From positions 62,001-126,000 of the forward strand of contig DATKAZ010000067.1 in assembly GCA_035514535.1 (NCBI GenBank): 64,000 bases of DNA. The letters run 5' to 3'. Below, piece by piece: positions 26,796 to 35,653 of the stretch. The notes below the pieces were generated by a model. That model was not told where the DNA came from. It did not search any database and saw nothing but the letters and a program-made list of their open reading frames with translations. Source of the DNA: XN24 sp035514535 (lineage in GTDB: Bacteria > Pseudomonadota > Gammaproteobacteria > Steroidobacterales > XN24). Position numbers and translations under genes: made by a program. The first letter of the stretch is position 1. Each line of letters begins with the position of its first letter.

Positions 26796-26931
26796 CGTCC
26801 ACTCCCTGCGTGCAACGCAGCAAGTCCGTCCCCCGGAGGCAGACAACGATCAAAGTATAGGCAGACTCGACGCAGTTTCGCCCGCGAGGCGCGCAGATTA
26901 CCGTGCCGGGTACGTGCCCAGGGCAGGAAGT

Positions 26932-27552
26932 TCAGGCCGACCTGGTCGCCCCGGCGCCCGTTACGCCCGCGGTGAGGGTGAGGCGCAAGGCATCGGCGAC
27001 CGGCATGTGCACCTCCTCGAGCTGGTCGCGTGGCAACAGCAACATGTAGCCGCCGATCTGGAAACTCATCGGCAGGTATACCGCCACCGTGTCCGTGCCG
27101 CCGAGCCCGCCAGGCCAGTCGCCGGTGCTGTCGCAGGTAACAAACCCCACGAGACGCGCCTCGGTGCCGGGCAGGCAGAACGCCACGACAGCCCCGAACT
27201 GGCGCTCCTTGTCAGGCGAGAACAGGGCCAGCATGTCCTTCACGGCGCTGTACAGCGTGTTGATGACCGGCAGCCTGAGAATTACTTTCTCGAAATAGCC
27301 GAACAATCGTTGCGCCAGCCAGGTGCTCATCACGATGCCGACGGCGAACACCAGCAGGACTCCGGCCGCGAATCCCATTCCCGTCGCGTACGCGCCTTCC
27401 GGCAACAACCACGCGAGCATTCCGCCCAGCACTTTCTCGAGCGTGCCGGCGAGCCAGGCGAAAACAGCCAGCGTGACGATGATCGGCAACACCGTGAGCA
27501 GGCCGGTGATGAAGATGCGCGGCAGCACCTTGATGCGTGAACGTGATTTCAT
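26932..27552 (-). CDS. DUF502 family membrane protein
   Basis: This 206-residue protein has two N-terminal membrane helices (IFITGLLTVLPIIVTLAVFA; MGFAAGVLLVFAVGIVMSTW), the conserved IPVINTLYSAVKDML-type segment (here LPVINTLYSAVKDMLALF), and VYLPMSFQIGGYMLLLPRDQ near the C-terminus. This is the DUF502 pattern, related to plant LIKE COV. The biochemical role is unknown. ATG 27552 begins the conserved basic-then-hydrophobic N-terminus. A tRNA-Leu gene lies 80 bases upstream. Confidence 0.85.
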   Translation of the reverse strand: MKSRSRIKVLPRIFITGLLTVLPIIVTLAVFAWLAGTLEKVLGGMLAWLLPEGAYATGMGFAAGVLLVFAVGIVMSTWLAQRLFGYFEKVILRLPVINTLYSAVKDMLALFSPDKERQFGAVVAFCLPGTEARLVGFVTCDSTGDWPGGLGGTDTVAVYLPMSFQIGGYMLLLPRDQLEEVHMPVADALRLTLTAGVTGAGATRSA

Positions 27553-27632
27553 GGCGGTGTCCTGGAACCCGGCTGGATTGACGTCGACCCGGCGCGCGAC
27601 ACATCGCGCCACGGAGCGTCGAACGCTTGGTG

Positions 27633-27716
27633 TGCCCGGGGCCGGATTCGAACCGGCATGGCCTCGCGGCCGAGGGATTTTAAGTCCCTTGCGTCTACCA
27701 GTTTCGCCACCCGGGC
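27633..27716 (-). tRNA. tRNA-Leu (anticodon TAA)
   Basis: The minus strand reads GCCCGGGTGGCGAAACTGG, with a D-arm GGTAGACGC, the anticodon loop CTTAAAA (anticodon TAA), a long class II variable arm, the T-loop GGTTCGAATCC and closing acceptor CCCGGGC plus A. The 84-base length with a long variable arm is typical for leucine. CCA is not encoded directly after the discriminator. Confidence 0.93.
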
Positions 27717-27749
27717 GACGCCGCCGGCAACCGTATCACACGAAAACCT

Positions 27750-27823
27750 TGGAGGCGCGGGCCGGAATCGAACCGGCGTACACGGCTTTGCAGGCCGCTG
27801 CGTAACCACTCCGCCACCGCGCC
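27750..27823 (-). tRNA. tRNA-Cys (anticodon GCA)
   Basis: The minus strand starts GGCGCGGTGGCGGAGTGG, has anticodon loop CTGCAAA (anticodon GCA), T-loop GGTTCGATTCC and acceptor CCGCGCC followed by TCCA. The 74-base length with encoded CCA is normal. It lies 33 bases upstream of tRNA-Leu on the same strand, so the two are probably co-transcribed. Confidence 0.95.
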
Positions 27824-27870
27824 ACAGCGCTCCCGGGGCTCCGGGAGGCCCGAAACTCTATCACACGGCC

Positions 27871-28545
27871 TTACACCGCGGCGACTGCCTCGCGCCGCCT
27901 CGCCGCTTCCGCCAGTTCCGCAAGAATGGCAGTGACTTCGTCGTCGGCGATCTGCCTGAAGTCGGCGTAATAGAAGCCTATGGCGCCGAAGTCTTCATGA
28001 GCCTCGAGGTATACAATCTCATCTGCCTCATCCTGCAAATTCCGCAGCACGTCAGTCGGCGCCACGGGGACCGCCAGGATCAGGTGCGCCGGCTGCTGCG
28101 CCCGAACAGCCCGTAGCGCGGCCCGTGTCGTGGCACCGGTCGCGATGCCGTCGTCGACCCCAATCACGACCCGGTCTTTCAGGTCGGTGTGGGGGCGATT
28201 CGCGAGGTAGCGGTCGCGACGACGCTGGATTTCAGCAAGCTCCCGATCCCGGACGCGGGCGAAATCTGCTTCGGAAACGCGTGCCAGCCGGATGATGTCG
28301 TCGTTTCTGACGACGAGCGGCTCGGGACCGTCCACCACGGCGCCCATGGCGAGCTCCGGTTGGAACGGTACACCGATCTTGCGCACGATAATGAGATCCA
28401 GAGGGGCCTCGAGGGCGCGCGCAACCTCCGCGGCCACCGGTACGCCGCCGCGCGGCAGGGCGAGCACGACGGGATGCAGCTCCCTGTAATGGACGAGCGC
28501 CTGCGCGATCCTGCGTCCGGCCTCGGTGCGATTGGAAAACGGCAT
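27871..28545 (-). CDS. phosphoribosyltransferase-family protein
   Basis: This 224-residue protein has the type I PRTase PRPP-binding motif VVIGVDDGIATGATTRAAL near residues 125-143 and an N-terminal LALPRGGVPVAAEVA with the PRPP pyrophosphate loop region. It belongs to the group often encoded with, or fused to, dienelactone-hydrolase-like proteins. The base substrate is unknown. It is the third gene of a minus-strand run: host-attachment-like protein, alpha/beta hydrolase, PRTase. A GGGGAG precedes the ATG. Confidence 0.82.
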   Translation of the reverse strand: MPFSNRTEAGRRIAQALVHYRELHPVVLALPRGGVPVAAEVARALEAPLDLIIVRKIGVPFQPELAMGAVVDGPEPLVVRNDDIIRLARVSEADFARVRDRELAEIQRRRDRYLANRPHTDLKDRVVIGVDDGIATGATTRAALRAVRAQQPAHLILAVPVAPTDVLRNLQDEADEIVYLEAHEDFGAIGFYYADFRQIADDEVTAILAELAEAARRREAVAAV

Positions 28546-28560
28546 GGCGACTCCCCGGGC

Positions 28561-29265
28561 TCAGCCGCGAGGCGCCGCGCGGGCGCCGCCGGGACCGAGA
28601 TGAGCTGAAAACCACTTCTCGGCCTGGTCGATGACTGCTTCGAGTGCACCCTGTTCAGCAAAGAGATGGGAGGCCCCCGGCACGATGCGCAAGGTTTTCG
28701 CTCCCTGCAGCCTGGCCAGCGCCAGCTCGTTGAGCCGGATCACGACATCGTCACGTCCCCCGACGACCAGCAGTGTCGGCGAGCGCACAGAGTCGAGCGC
28801 GGCGGCGGCGAGATCCGGGCGTCCGCCGCGAGAGACGACGGCGCGCACCTTCTCGCCCATCTGGGCCGCCACGACGAGGGCCGCGGCCGCACCCGTGCTT
28901 GCACCAAACAGCCCGAGTGGCAAGGTCGAAAGTTCGAGGTCTTGCTCCACCCAGCGGATCGCGTCGAGCAAACGGTTGGCCAGAAGCGGAATGTCGAACA
29001 CCTTGCGCCGATCTCCCTCTTCCGCCGCCGTGAGCAGGTCGAACAGCAGCGTCGCAAATTCCGCCTGGTTCAAGGCCTCTGCCACAGCGACATTCCGGGG
29101 ACTGAAGCGACTCGAGCCGCTGCCGTGGACGAACACGACGAGCCCCTTGGCAGCGGCGGGCATGCACACTGTGCCGCTGAGTTCGAGGGGCGGCATGCAG
29201 ACATCGCGGCACTTCACCGGTCGTTCGGCCGACTGTTGCCCTATTCCTTGTGCGGTTCCAGTCAC
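28561..29265 (-). CDS. alpha/beta hydrolase (dienelactone-hydrolase-like)
   Basis: This 234-residue hydrolase has an oxyanion strand GLVVFVHGSGSSRFSPRN, nucleophile motif GASTGAAAA (GxSxG) near residue 122, an acid in LLVVGGRDDVVI and a histidine in VPGASHLF. The length and order fit the dienelactone hydrolase-like partner often fused to the PRTase encoded 15 bases downstream. GTG 29265 with GGGGAG six bases before it is preferred over longer frames. The substrate is unknown. Confidence 0.78.
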   Translation of the reverse strand: MTGTAQGIGQQSAERPVKCRDVCMPPLELSGTVCMPAAAKGLVVFVHGSGSSRFSPRNVAVAEALNQAEFATLLFDLLTAAEEGDRRKVFDIPLLANRLLDAIRWVEQDLELSTLPLGLFGASTGAAAALVVAAQMGEKVRAVVSRGGRPDLAAAALDSVRSPTLLVVGGRDDVVIRLNELALARLQGAKTLRIVPGASHLFAEQGALEAVIDQAEKWFSAHLGPGGARAAPRG

Positions 29266-29290
29266 CTGGATCTCCCCGCGGACCTGGCGG

Positions 29291-29743
29291 TCAACTGGCC
29301 TCGGGAATGCCGAGGTGAGCCTCGATCTCGCTCGCAGCTGCGCGGGTAAGATCAAGGCCGATTTCCTGTGCGAGCTTCCGGACCAATGTCTTGGACAGCA
29401 ATTGCCGCAACTCTCCAAGCGCCCGCGGCGGCGCAATGATCACGAAATGATCGAAATTGCCAGCCTGCTCCTGGTCAGTCAGCCAGTCGACTACCGCCTT
29501 CAGGAACTCCCGTTCCGCCTGTCGATGTGGATCGCTCGGCGGCACCATGGCATGTCGGCCGCAGCCGGCAGAGTCAAATGTACGCCCGGGTCGGTCCGAC
29601 CCCAGGTCCCGCGAGCGCAGGCGGCTGCCGGCAAAGGAGCGATCAGGCAGTTCCGTGACTCCCTGCCCCGGGCCTTCGCTCACGAACACCCGAGCCCGTG
29701 CCCCGTCGGCCACCAGGATCCATTTGATGTTGCGGCGAACCAT
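29291..29743 (-). CDS. host-attachment-protein-like (AtsE/PF10116 type)
   Basis: This 150-residue protein shows the family pattern: WILVADGARARVFVSEGPG at the N-terminus, a variable middle, FLKAVVDWLTDQEQAG, FDHFVIIAPPRALGELRQLL and KTLVRKLAQEIGLDLT. The family is annotated as required for attachment to host cells from early Agrobacterium work, but it is widespread in free-living bacteria and its fold resembles eRF1/peptide-release domains. The true function is uncertain. It is the first gene of the operon reading towards the PRTase, with an FNR-type box 66 bases upstream. Confidence 0.8.
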   Translation of the reverse strand: MVRRNIKWILVADGARARVFVSEGPGQGVTELPDRSFAGSRLRSRDLGSDRPGRTFDSAGCGRHAMVPPSDPHRQAEREFLKAVVDWLTDQEQAGNFDHFVIIAPPRALGELRQLLSKTLVRKLAQEIGLDLTRAAASEIEAHLGIPEAS

Positions 29744-29808
29744 GCGTCACCTGAATAGCGCTGGGTTCTCCAGCAGTGTGACAATGGCACGCAACCAGTT
29801 CACTTGCC

Positions 29809-29822
29809 TTGATCTGACTCAA
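29809..29822. promoter_or_regulatory. FNR/ANR-type box in a divergent promoter region
   Basis: TTGATCTGACTCAA matches the FNR/ANR consensus TTGAT-N4-ATCAA at 9 of 10 fixed bases. It lies 66 bases from the ATG of the host-attachment-like gene and 79 bases from the LonB-fragment gene. A class II position (-41.5) would give leaders of about 30-45 bases on either side. Confidence 0.6.
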
Positions 29823-29900
29823 GGTGAGCGCCACTCGTCGGGTGCATAATTGAAACGGTGAGCTTCACGCCCATCCCCTCGTGTCTCGATGAGGCAAGGC

Positions 29901-30230
29901 ATGGTGAAGTCGATTTCGGGGCAGGCCTTGAACCCCTTGCCGATCGCCGACCTTCGGCGACGATGCGATCCTTCGATCTTTCCGTTCAAGACGACCGAGA
30001 CCCTGGAACCGCTAGACGGTTTCATGGGGCAGGATCGGGCCCTCGCGGCAACACGCCCCGCCCCCGAGGCTATGGCGTTGCTCATCGGTCAGACGCCGGG
30101 GGTGCGCGGAGTCGACGGCCTGTTCCCGCCAGACTCGATCAACGGCCTGGTTGAAGCCCGACTCATCGCGATGGCGAAGCGGCGGCTGGCGCTCGGTGAA
30201 CATCAGCGCGACATGCAGGGCGACACCTGA
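29901..30230 (+). pseudogene. LonB-like protease N-terminal fragment (truncated)
   Basis: This 109-residue frame opens with LNPLPIADLRRRCDPSIFPF, then KTTETLEPLDGFMGQDRAL. This is the N-terminal signature of the large (about 800 residues) Lon-related AAA_32 proteases, where it leads into the ATPase domain. Here the similarity stops after the GQDRA element, and an unrelated-looking 60-residue tail ends at 30230. No Walker motifs or Ser-Lys dyad exist. An internal deletion is likely; the frame may still be expressed. ATG 29901 has GAGG six bases upstream. It directly precedes the PRPP-synthetase paralog. Confidence 0.6.
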
Positions 30231-30245
30231 GGCGGGGCCGAAACC

Positions 30246-31244
30246 ATGGACGCGAACAAGAGAGACGCCTATCCGATGCTTTTCGCCCTCGAATCGACCC
30301 ACGAGTACGGCGAGAGAGTGGCGCTCCATCTTGGGCGTCCACTCGAACCACACGAAGAACGCGGCTTTGAGGATGGCGAGCAAAAGGTGCGGCCTCTCGT
30401 GAACGTTCGCAACGGAAACGTGTTCGTACTGCAGTCCCTGTATGGCGACCCAGGGGCAAGCGTCAACGACAAGCTGTGTCGCCTGCTCTTCTTCATCGGT
30501 GCGCTCCATGACGCGGCTGCAGCGACCGTCACGGCCGTTGTGCCCTACCTCTGTTACGCCCGCAAGGACCGGAAAACCCAGCCGCGCGACCCGGTGACTA
30601 CGCGCTACGTTGCAGCCCTGTTCGAAGCCGTCAGTTGTGACCGCATCGTTACGATCGACGTGCATAATCTCATGGCCTACCAGAACGCGTTTCGCTGTCG
30701 CACGGAACATCTCGAGGCCACCACGCTCTTCGTCGACCACTTTGCGGCGACCGTCGGCGCAGACGAAGTCACCGTCGTCTCACCCGATCCGGGGGGAGTG
30801 AAGCGCGCGGAACGATTCCAGGCGGCGCTCGGCCGGCGCCTCGGACGGCCGGTGGGAAGCGCCTTCGTCGAGAAATACCGCGCCGGGGGCGTCCTCCGGG
30901 GCGAGGCGCTGATCGGACCGATGCAGGCGCGTACTGCGATCATCCTGGACGACCTGATCAGCACCGGCGGAACCCTCGTTCGAGCCGCCCGGGCCTGCAA
31001 GGCACACGGCGCACAACGCGTTTTCGCGGCGGCCACGCACGGCCTTTTCATGAAAGGTGCCGAGCCCCTGCTGCAGGAAGAGACACTCGACCGGATCGTG
31101 GTGGCCGATACCGTACCGCCCTTCCGGCTGGCTCCGGACGCGATCGGGTCGAGGGTAATCGTTCTGGATTCGGCGCCCCTCGTTGCCGAGGCGATTCGAC
31201 GAATTCAATCCGGCGGGTCGCTGGTGGAGCTCCTCGAAGGCTGA
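30246..31244 (+). CDS. ribose-phosphate pyrophosphokinase paralog
   Basis: This 332-residue protein has the PRPP synthetase layout: an N-terminal half with ESTHEYGERVALHLG and FEDGEQKVRP, the ATP/Mg loop VVPYLCYARKDRKTQPRDPVT, VVSPDPGGVKRAERF, and the PRPP loop IILDDLISTGGTLVRAA. It would make PRPP from ribose-5-phosphate and ATP. It diverges enough from housekeeping Prs (for example FEDGE rather than FSDGE) to look like a second copy. Being beside a phosphoribosyltransferase operon, it may supply that enzyme. Downstream of an FNR-type box via the LonB fragment. Confidence 0.85.
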   Translation: MDANKRDAYPMLFALESTHEYGERVALHLGRPLEPHEERGFEDGEQKVRPLVNVRNGNVFVLQSLYGDPGASVNDKLCRLLFFIGALHDAAAATVTAVVPYLCYARKDRKTQPRDPVTTRYVAALFEAVSCDRIVTIDVHNLMAYQNAFRCRTEHLEATTLFVDHFAATVGADEVTVVSPDPGGVKRAERFQAALGRRLGRPVGSAFVEKYRAGGVLRGEALIGPMQARTAIILDDLISTGGTLVRAARACKAHGAQRVFAAATHGLFMKGAEPLLQEETLDRIVVADTVPPFRLAPDAIGSRVIVLDSAPLVAEAIRRIQSGGSLVELLEG

Positions 31245-31260
31245 TGAGCCACCACGTGCG

Positions 31261-32304
31261 TCAACCCTGGGCCATACGCTCCGCATAAGCTTCCGCGAGC
31301 GCGAGATAGCGTTGCGCCAGCGCCGGCCATTTAGCCGCATCTCGCCCGTCCGGTTCGCGTAGGTGCCAGACAGCGATCTTGGTCCGCAAGCACGCGCGGT
31401 AGCTCTTGTAGAAGTTCAACAGGCGGGGCGGCGGATCGTCATTGGCGTCCCGCCGATAACGATCCAGGACCCGGTTGCCAATCTCCGGCGCGCCGAGCAT
31501 TTCGCATTCCAGGGCAAAAAACGCGAGTTCATCTACCGGGTCGAGCAGTCGAAACTCCCGATTGAACTCAAGGCAATCGATCACCTCAGGCTCCGGGCCG
31601 AGGCAGACATGCTCCGGCCGCAAATCGCCATGGGCCTCGACGATACGATGATTCGCAACGCGGTTATCGAAGAACTCGGGCATTTCCCGCAGCATGCCGA
31701 GTTGGATCGAATGAACCCGTTCGACCGCCGCAGCCGGCAGGATCGGTTCGCAATGTGTCAACTCGCCGAGGTTTTCGGCTACCCAGGTTTCAAATCGCCG
31801 ACGATACTCCACAGGCTTCATCGCCACAGGACGAGCTGCACGATAGAACACGGCAAGCCGCCTCGCAAGCTGGTCGATGTCTTCGGTCGAGACAGTGCCG
31901 GACTGGATCGCCTGGTCCAGCATTCGATTCGCGGGGAGCCGGTGCATCTTGACGAGCCAGTCAACCGCGGGACCGGCGCCGCCAATAGATATCTTGCCGA
32001 AAGTCCCCATGGTGATCGGCACCGTGCCGATGTACACCGCCGGCGCAAGTCGCCGATTGAGCCGGATCTCCTCCTCGCAGTAGTGCATGCGGCGCTCCAG
32101 CGTCGAGAAGTCCAGGAACGCAAGCCTGATCGGTTTCTTGAGCTTGTAAGCGTAGAGGTCGGTAAGAAATACCCAAGACATGTGGGTTTCGATCGCGTCC
32201 ACGCCGCGGGTCGGCTCGAGGTAGCTCACCGGCTGAAGCAGAAGCTCCACCTTCGCCGCAAGTTCGGCGTCGCGAATCCTCGACGGGGCTAGCAAAGTCG
32301 ACAT
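31261..32304 (-). CDS. aminoglycoside-phosphotransferase-like kinase
   Basis: This 347-residue protein has a kinase-like fold: an N-terminal lobe with LTDLYAYKLKKPIRLAFLD (the lysine of the ATP site), and the catalytic loop RIVEAHGDLRPEHVCL with ECLEFN-type metal site (VIDCLEFNREFR). It matches the N-terminal domain of proteins annotated as bifunctional APH/ATP-binding, where a P-loop domain follows; that second domain is missing. The substrate is unknown and antibiotic modification is unlikely. ATG 32304 is used. It diverges from groEL across an FNR-type box. Confidence 0.75.
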   Translation of the reverse strand: MSTLLAPSRIRDAELAAKVELLLQPVSYLEPTRGVDAIETHMSWVFLTDLYAYKLKKPIRLAFLDFSTLERRMHYCEEEIRLNRRLAPAVYIGTVPITMGTFGKISIGGAGPAVDWLVKMHRLPANRMLDQAIQSGTVSTEDIDQLARRLAVFYRAARPVAMKPVEYRRRFETWVAENLGELTHCEPILPAAAVERVHSIQLGMLREMPEFFDNRVANHRIVEAHGDLRPEHVCLGPEPEVIDCLEFNREFRLLDPVDELAFFALECEMLGAPEIGNRVLDRYRRDANDDPPPRLLNFYKSYRACLRTKIAVWHLREPDGRDAAKWPALAQRYLALAEAYAERMAQG

Positions 32305-32400
32305 CTCATGGCTCCGGCTGTGGCCCGCTTCGCAGCAGCGCTGCGACACAGGCGGTGCGGCCACCCAATTCTAATTTCCGTCAGGCCGGTCGAGCCTGCA

Positions 32401-32414
32401 TTGACGCAGATCAA
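32401..32414. promoter_or_regulatory. FNR/ANR-type box upstream of groEL and the kinase-like gene
   Basis: TTGACGCAGATCAA matches TTGAT-N4-ATCAA at 9 of 10 fixed bases. The centre is about 101 bases from the groEL ATG and about 103 bases from the divergent kinase-like ATG. Class II placement gives leaders near 60 bases on both sides. Confidence 0.65.
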
Positions 32415-32508
32415 CATGAGCTACGGCAGGCGGTGAAAGACTTCAACTACTGCACAAGTGGAGACTGCCTACGGCCACACGGCGGCGGCACCCCCGGGAG
32501 GGTCTGCG

Positions 32509-34131
32509 ATGGCGCACAAGCAGGTACTTTATCGCTCTGCGGCCCGGGAAAAAATTCTTCGCGGGGCAACACAGCTCGCCGATGCGATTCGCGTGACGCT
32601 CGGCCCGAAGTCGAAATCCGTCCTGATCCAGAAACCTTGGGGCGGCCCGATCGTCTGCAACGACGGTGTCACCATTGCCAAGGAATTCGACCTCGTCGAC
32701 GCTGAAGAGAATCTCGGCGCACAGATGCTGCGCCAAGCCGCCGAAAAAACTGGCGAAGTCGTTGGGGACGGTACCAGCACCTCGACGATCCTGGCCCACG
32801 CATTGCTTGCAGACGGCATCCGCAACATCGCCGCCGGCGCCAGCGCGATCGACCTGAGGCGCGGCTTCGAGCGCGCTACACTGGCTGCGATCAAGGCGTT
32901 GCATTCACTCTCCCGCCCGGTCGCCACCAGTCGCGAGAAGGCCCAGGTCGCCACCGTGGCGGCGCACAACGACAAGGCGATCGGCGACCTCGTGGCCCAG
33001 GCCATGGACAAGGTCGGGGACGAAGGCGTCATCACAGTCGAGGAAGCCAAGACCACTGAGACCACGCTCGAGGTCGTCGAGGGCATGCGCTTCGATCGGG
33101 GCTTCCTCTCGCCATATTTCATCAGCGATCCGCAAAAGATGGAAGCGGTGCTGGAAGACCCCGCTATTTTGCTTCTCGACCGTAAGCTGAGCGCCTTGAA
33201 GGATCTCCTGCCTTTGCTTGAGCAAGTTGCCAAGGTGACGCGGCCGATCCTCGTGATCGCAGAGGATGTCGAGGGCGAGGCCCTGGCGACTCTGGTTGTC
33301 AACCATCTGCGAGGCACGTTGAAAAGTTGCGCTGCCAAGGCACCCGGGTTCGGCGACCGCCGCAAGGCCATGCTCCAGGATATCGCTGTGCTTACAGGCG
33401 GAGTGGTCGTGTCGGCAGACGTCGGCCTGGCGCTGGACAGCATTTCCCTGGAGCAGCTCGGTCGCGCCGAGCGGGTCGTGGCCGATAAGGAAGGCACCAC
33501 GATCATCGGTGGGCGGGGCCAGAAGGAGGCCATCAAGGGACGCATCGAACAGTTGCGCCTGGAAATCGATAAGGCGACCAGCGACTACGACCGCGAGAAA
33601 CTGCAGGAGCGACTGGCCAAACTGTCTGGTGGCGTTGCCGTCATCCGCGTGGGAGCCCCTTCGGAGGCGGAGCTGAAGTCGAAGAAGGAGGCACTTGACG
33701 ATGCCATCAGTGCAACCAAGGCGGCCGTCGCGGAAGGAATTGTCCCCGGTGGCGGGCTGGCGTTGCTTCGCTGCATCCAGGCCCTTGCCCACGAGGAGGA
33801 TGCCTGCGAGGGAGACGAGCGAACCGGCGTGCGGATTCTGCGGCGAGCGCTTGAGGCACCGGCGCGACAGATCGCGGAGAACTCTGCGGTCGATGGCGGC
33901 GTGGTGGTCGCCGAGATGCTTAAAAGCCAGGCCAGCTGGGGATATGACGCGGCACGCAATGAGTATGTCGACCTGGTAGCGTCGGGCATCATTGATCCCA
34001 CGAAAGTCGTGCGTATCGCGCTCGAGAACGCCGTCTCCGTGGCAGGTGTATTGCTGCTTACAGAAGTCACCATGACGGAAATCCCGGAGGAAGGACCGCC
34101 ACACGGCCAACCGTCGGAAATGATGATGTAG
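32509..34131 (+). CDS. groL: solitary GroEL-type chaperonin paralog
   Basis: This 540-residue 60-kDa chaperonin has the ATP site VTLGPKSKSVLIQKPWGGP, VGDGTSTSTILAHALL with the catalytic Asp, and the C-terminal equatorial GIVPGGGLALLR. No groES is beside it. The C-terminal tail ends in SEMMM instead of the Gly-Gly-Met repeats of housekeeping GroEL, and residues such as KSKSVLIQKPWG replace the usual KGRNVVLDKSFG. It is probably a second, stress-specific chaperonin. The start is fixed by GGGAGGG six bases before ATG 32509. An FNR-type box lies about 100 bases upstream. Confidence 0.92.
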   Translation: MAHKQVLYRSAAREKILRGATQLADAIRVTLGPKSKSVLIQKPWGGPIVCNDGVTIAKEFDLVDAEENLGAQMLRQAAEKTGEVVGDGTSTSTILAHALLADGIRNIAAGASAIDLRRGFERATLAAIKALHSLSRPVATSREKAQVATVAAHNDKAIGDLVAQAMDKVGDEGVITVEEAKTTETTLEVVEGMRFDRGFLSPYFISDPQKMEAVLEDPAILLLDRKLSALKDLLPLLEQVAKVTRPILVIAEDVEGEALATLVVNHLRGTLKSCAAKAPGFGDRRKAMLQDIAVLTGGVVVSADVGLALDSISLEQLGRAERVVADKEGTTIIGGRGQKEAIKGRIEQLRLEIDKATSDYDREKLQERLAKLSGGVAVIRVGAPSEAELKSKKEALDDAISATKAAVAEGIVPGGGLALLRCIQALAHEEDACEGDERTGVRILRRALEAPARQIAENSAVDGGVVVAEMLKSQASWGYDAARNEYVDLVASGIIDPTKVVRIALENAVSVAGVLLLTEVTMTEIPEEGPPHGQPSEMMM

Positions 34132-34213
34132 GCCCGGCAACCCTGGGGCAATCCAGGACAGCGGTAAGGGTCTCCGCTGGCGGACGCGTCACCATAACCC
34201 TGTCTGAACAGAG

Positions 34214-35644
34214 CTATCCTTTGATGCATACGACGGGGGTCAGGCGGGCAACCCTTTTTGCCAGCCCTGATCGCTCGGCGCACATCACGACGGCGTCGAC
34301 GTCCTTGTAGGCACCCGGTGCTTCCTCCGCAATCCCCCTGAGCGATGGACTGCGGACCAGAATCCCCCGCGAGGCCAATTCGTCGACCAGCTGTCGTCCC
34401 CGCCAGTGCTTCAGGGCGGCGTGACGGCTCATGCTGCGCCCGGCGCCGTGACAGGCAGAGCTGAATGACCGTGCCTCACTCGTTGGCAAGCCGGCCAGGA
34501 CATATGAGGCCGTGCCCATGCTGCCGCCGATCAGGACCGGCTGGCCACTCGCCCGGATGTCCGCCGGCAGATCCAGGTGGCCGGGCGCCAATGCCCTGGT
34601 TGCTCCCTTGCGATGAACGAAAAGCTCACGCCGCTCGTGGTCGACGACGTGCGACTCCGCCTTGCAAGTGTTGTGGGACACATCGAACAGCAGCTTAAGG
34701 GAGGCATCCGGATAGATCTCCGCAAAGACCTGCCGACTGAGGTGCGTAATGATCTGCCGGTTGGCCAGGGCACAGTTGATCGCCGCGCGCATCGCACCGA
34801 GGTAGCGCTGACCAAGTTCCGATTGAATGGGCGCGCATGCAAGCTCACGATCGGGCAACGTCAGCCCGTGGGCTGATGCCTTCGCCACCATCTCTTGCAG
34901 GAAATCGGTACCTACCTGGTGGCCGAGGCCACGCGAACCACAATGTGTGGCGACGATACATTCCCCTTGATTCAGACCGAACGAAGCAGCCGCGTCGCCA
35001 TCGTAGATCTCGGCGATTTCCTGCACCTCCAGGTAATGGTTGCCGGAGCCGAGGGTGCCCATCTCGTCGCGCTGCCGCTTCTTGGCCTTATCGGACACGT
35101 AATCGGGCCGTGCGCCTGCCATGCGTCCGCCTTCCTCAATGCGCTCAAGATCGCCACCGATGCCGTAACCTCGGTCTACCGCCCACCGCGCCCCGCCCGC
35201 GAGCATGTCGTCCATCGGTGCCGGATCCAGTCGGATGCCACCGGTACTCCCCATGCCGACCGGGATCGTAGCGAAGAGACTGTTGGCGAGTTCGGTCTTG
35301 CGCGCATCGACCTGCGCGCGCGGGAGGCCCGTCAGAACGGCGCGCACACCACAGGAAATATCGAAGCCGACTCCACCAGCGGAGACCACGCCGCCTTCGT
35401 CGGCATCGAAGGCCGCCACGCCACCGATAGCGAATCCGTAGCCCCAATGGGCATCGGGCATCGCGAATGATGCCTTTACGATGCCGGGCAGCCTGGCGAC
35501 ATTGCAGACCTGCTCGTGTACCTTGTCGTCCATCGCGCGGATCAGAAGTTCGTCGGCGAAGATGACGCCGGGAACGTGCATTCCTGCTTGCGGCTGGATG
35601 CGCCACTCGTTGGGGGCAGGGCGTTCAAACTGCGACGGGTCCAT
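34214..35644 (-). CDS. rtcB: RNA-splicing ligase RtcB
   Basis: This 476-residue protein ligates RNA 2',3'-cyclic phosphate (or 3'-phosphate) ends to 5'-OH ends through a guanylated histidine. Visible motifs include MPDAHWGYGFAIGGVAA, GGVGFDISCGVR with the metal-binding Cys, LGSGNHYLEVQ, VATHCGSRGLGHQ, FDVSHNTCK, and FSSACHGAGRSMSR containing the nucleotidyl histidine. It lies 9 bases after the archease gene, its known activator, on the same strand. It converges with groEL. Confidence 0.95.
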   Translation of the reverse strand: MDPSQFERPAPNEWRIQPQAGMHVPGVIFADELLIRAMDDKVHEQVCNVARLPGIVKASFAMPDAHWGYGFAIGGVAAFDADEGGVVSAGGVGFDISCGVRAVLTGLPRAQVDARKTELANSLFATIPVGMGSTGGIRLDPAPMDDMLAGGARWAVDRGYGIGGDLERIEEGGRMAGARPDYVSDKAKKRQRDEMGTLGSGNHYLEVQEIAEIYDGDAAASFGLNQGECIVATHCGSRGLGHQVGTDFLQEMVAKASAHGLTLPDRELACAPIQSELGQRYLGAMRAAINCALANRQIITHLSRQVFAEIYPDASLKLLFDVSHNTCKAESHVVDHERRELFVHRKGATRALAPGHLDLPADIRASGQPVLIGGSMGTASYVLAGLPTSEARSFSSACHGAGRSMSRHAALKHWRGRQLVDELASRGILVRSPSLRGIAEEAPGAYKDVDAVVMCAERSGLAKRVARLTPVVCIKG

Positions 35645-35653
35645 GGGAGGCTC

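Noticed and set aside
34142..34179. Two short stems (CCTGG/CCAGG and CAGCGG/CCGCTG) between groEL and rtcB as a bidirectional terminator
   Set aside because: Stems are only 5-6 bp and no U tract follows in either direction.
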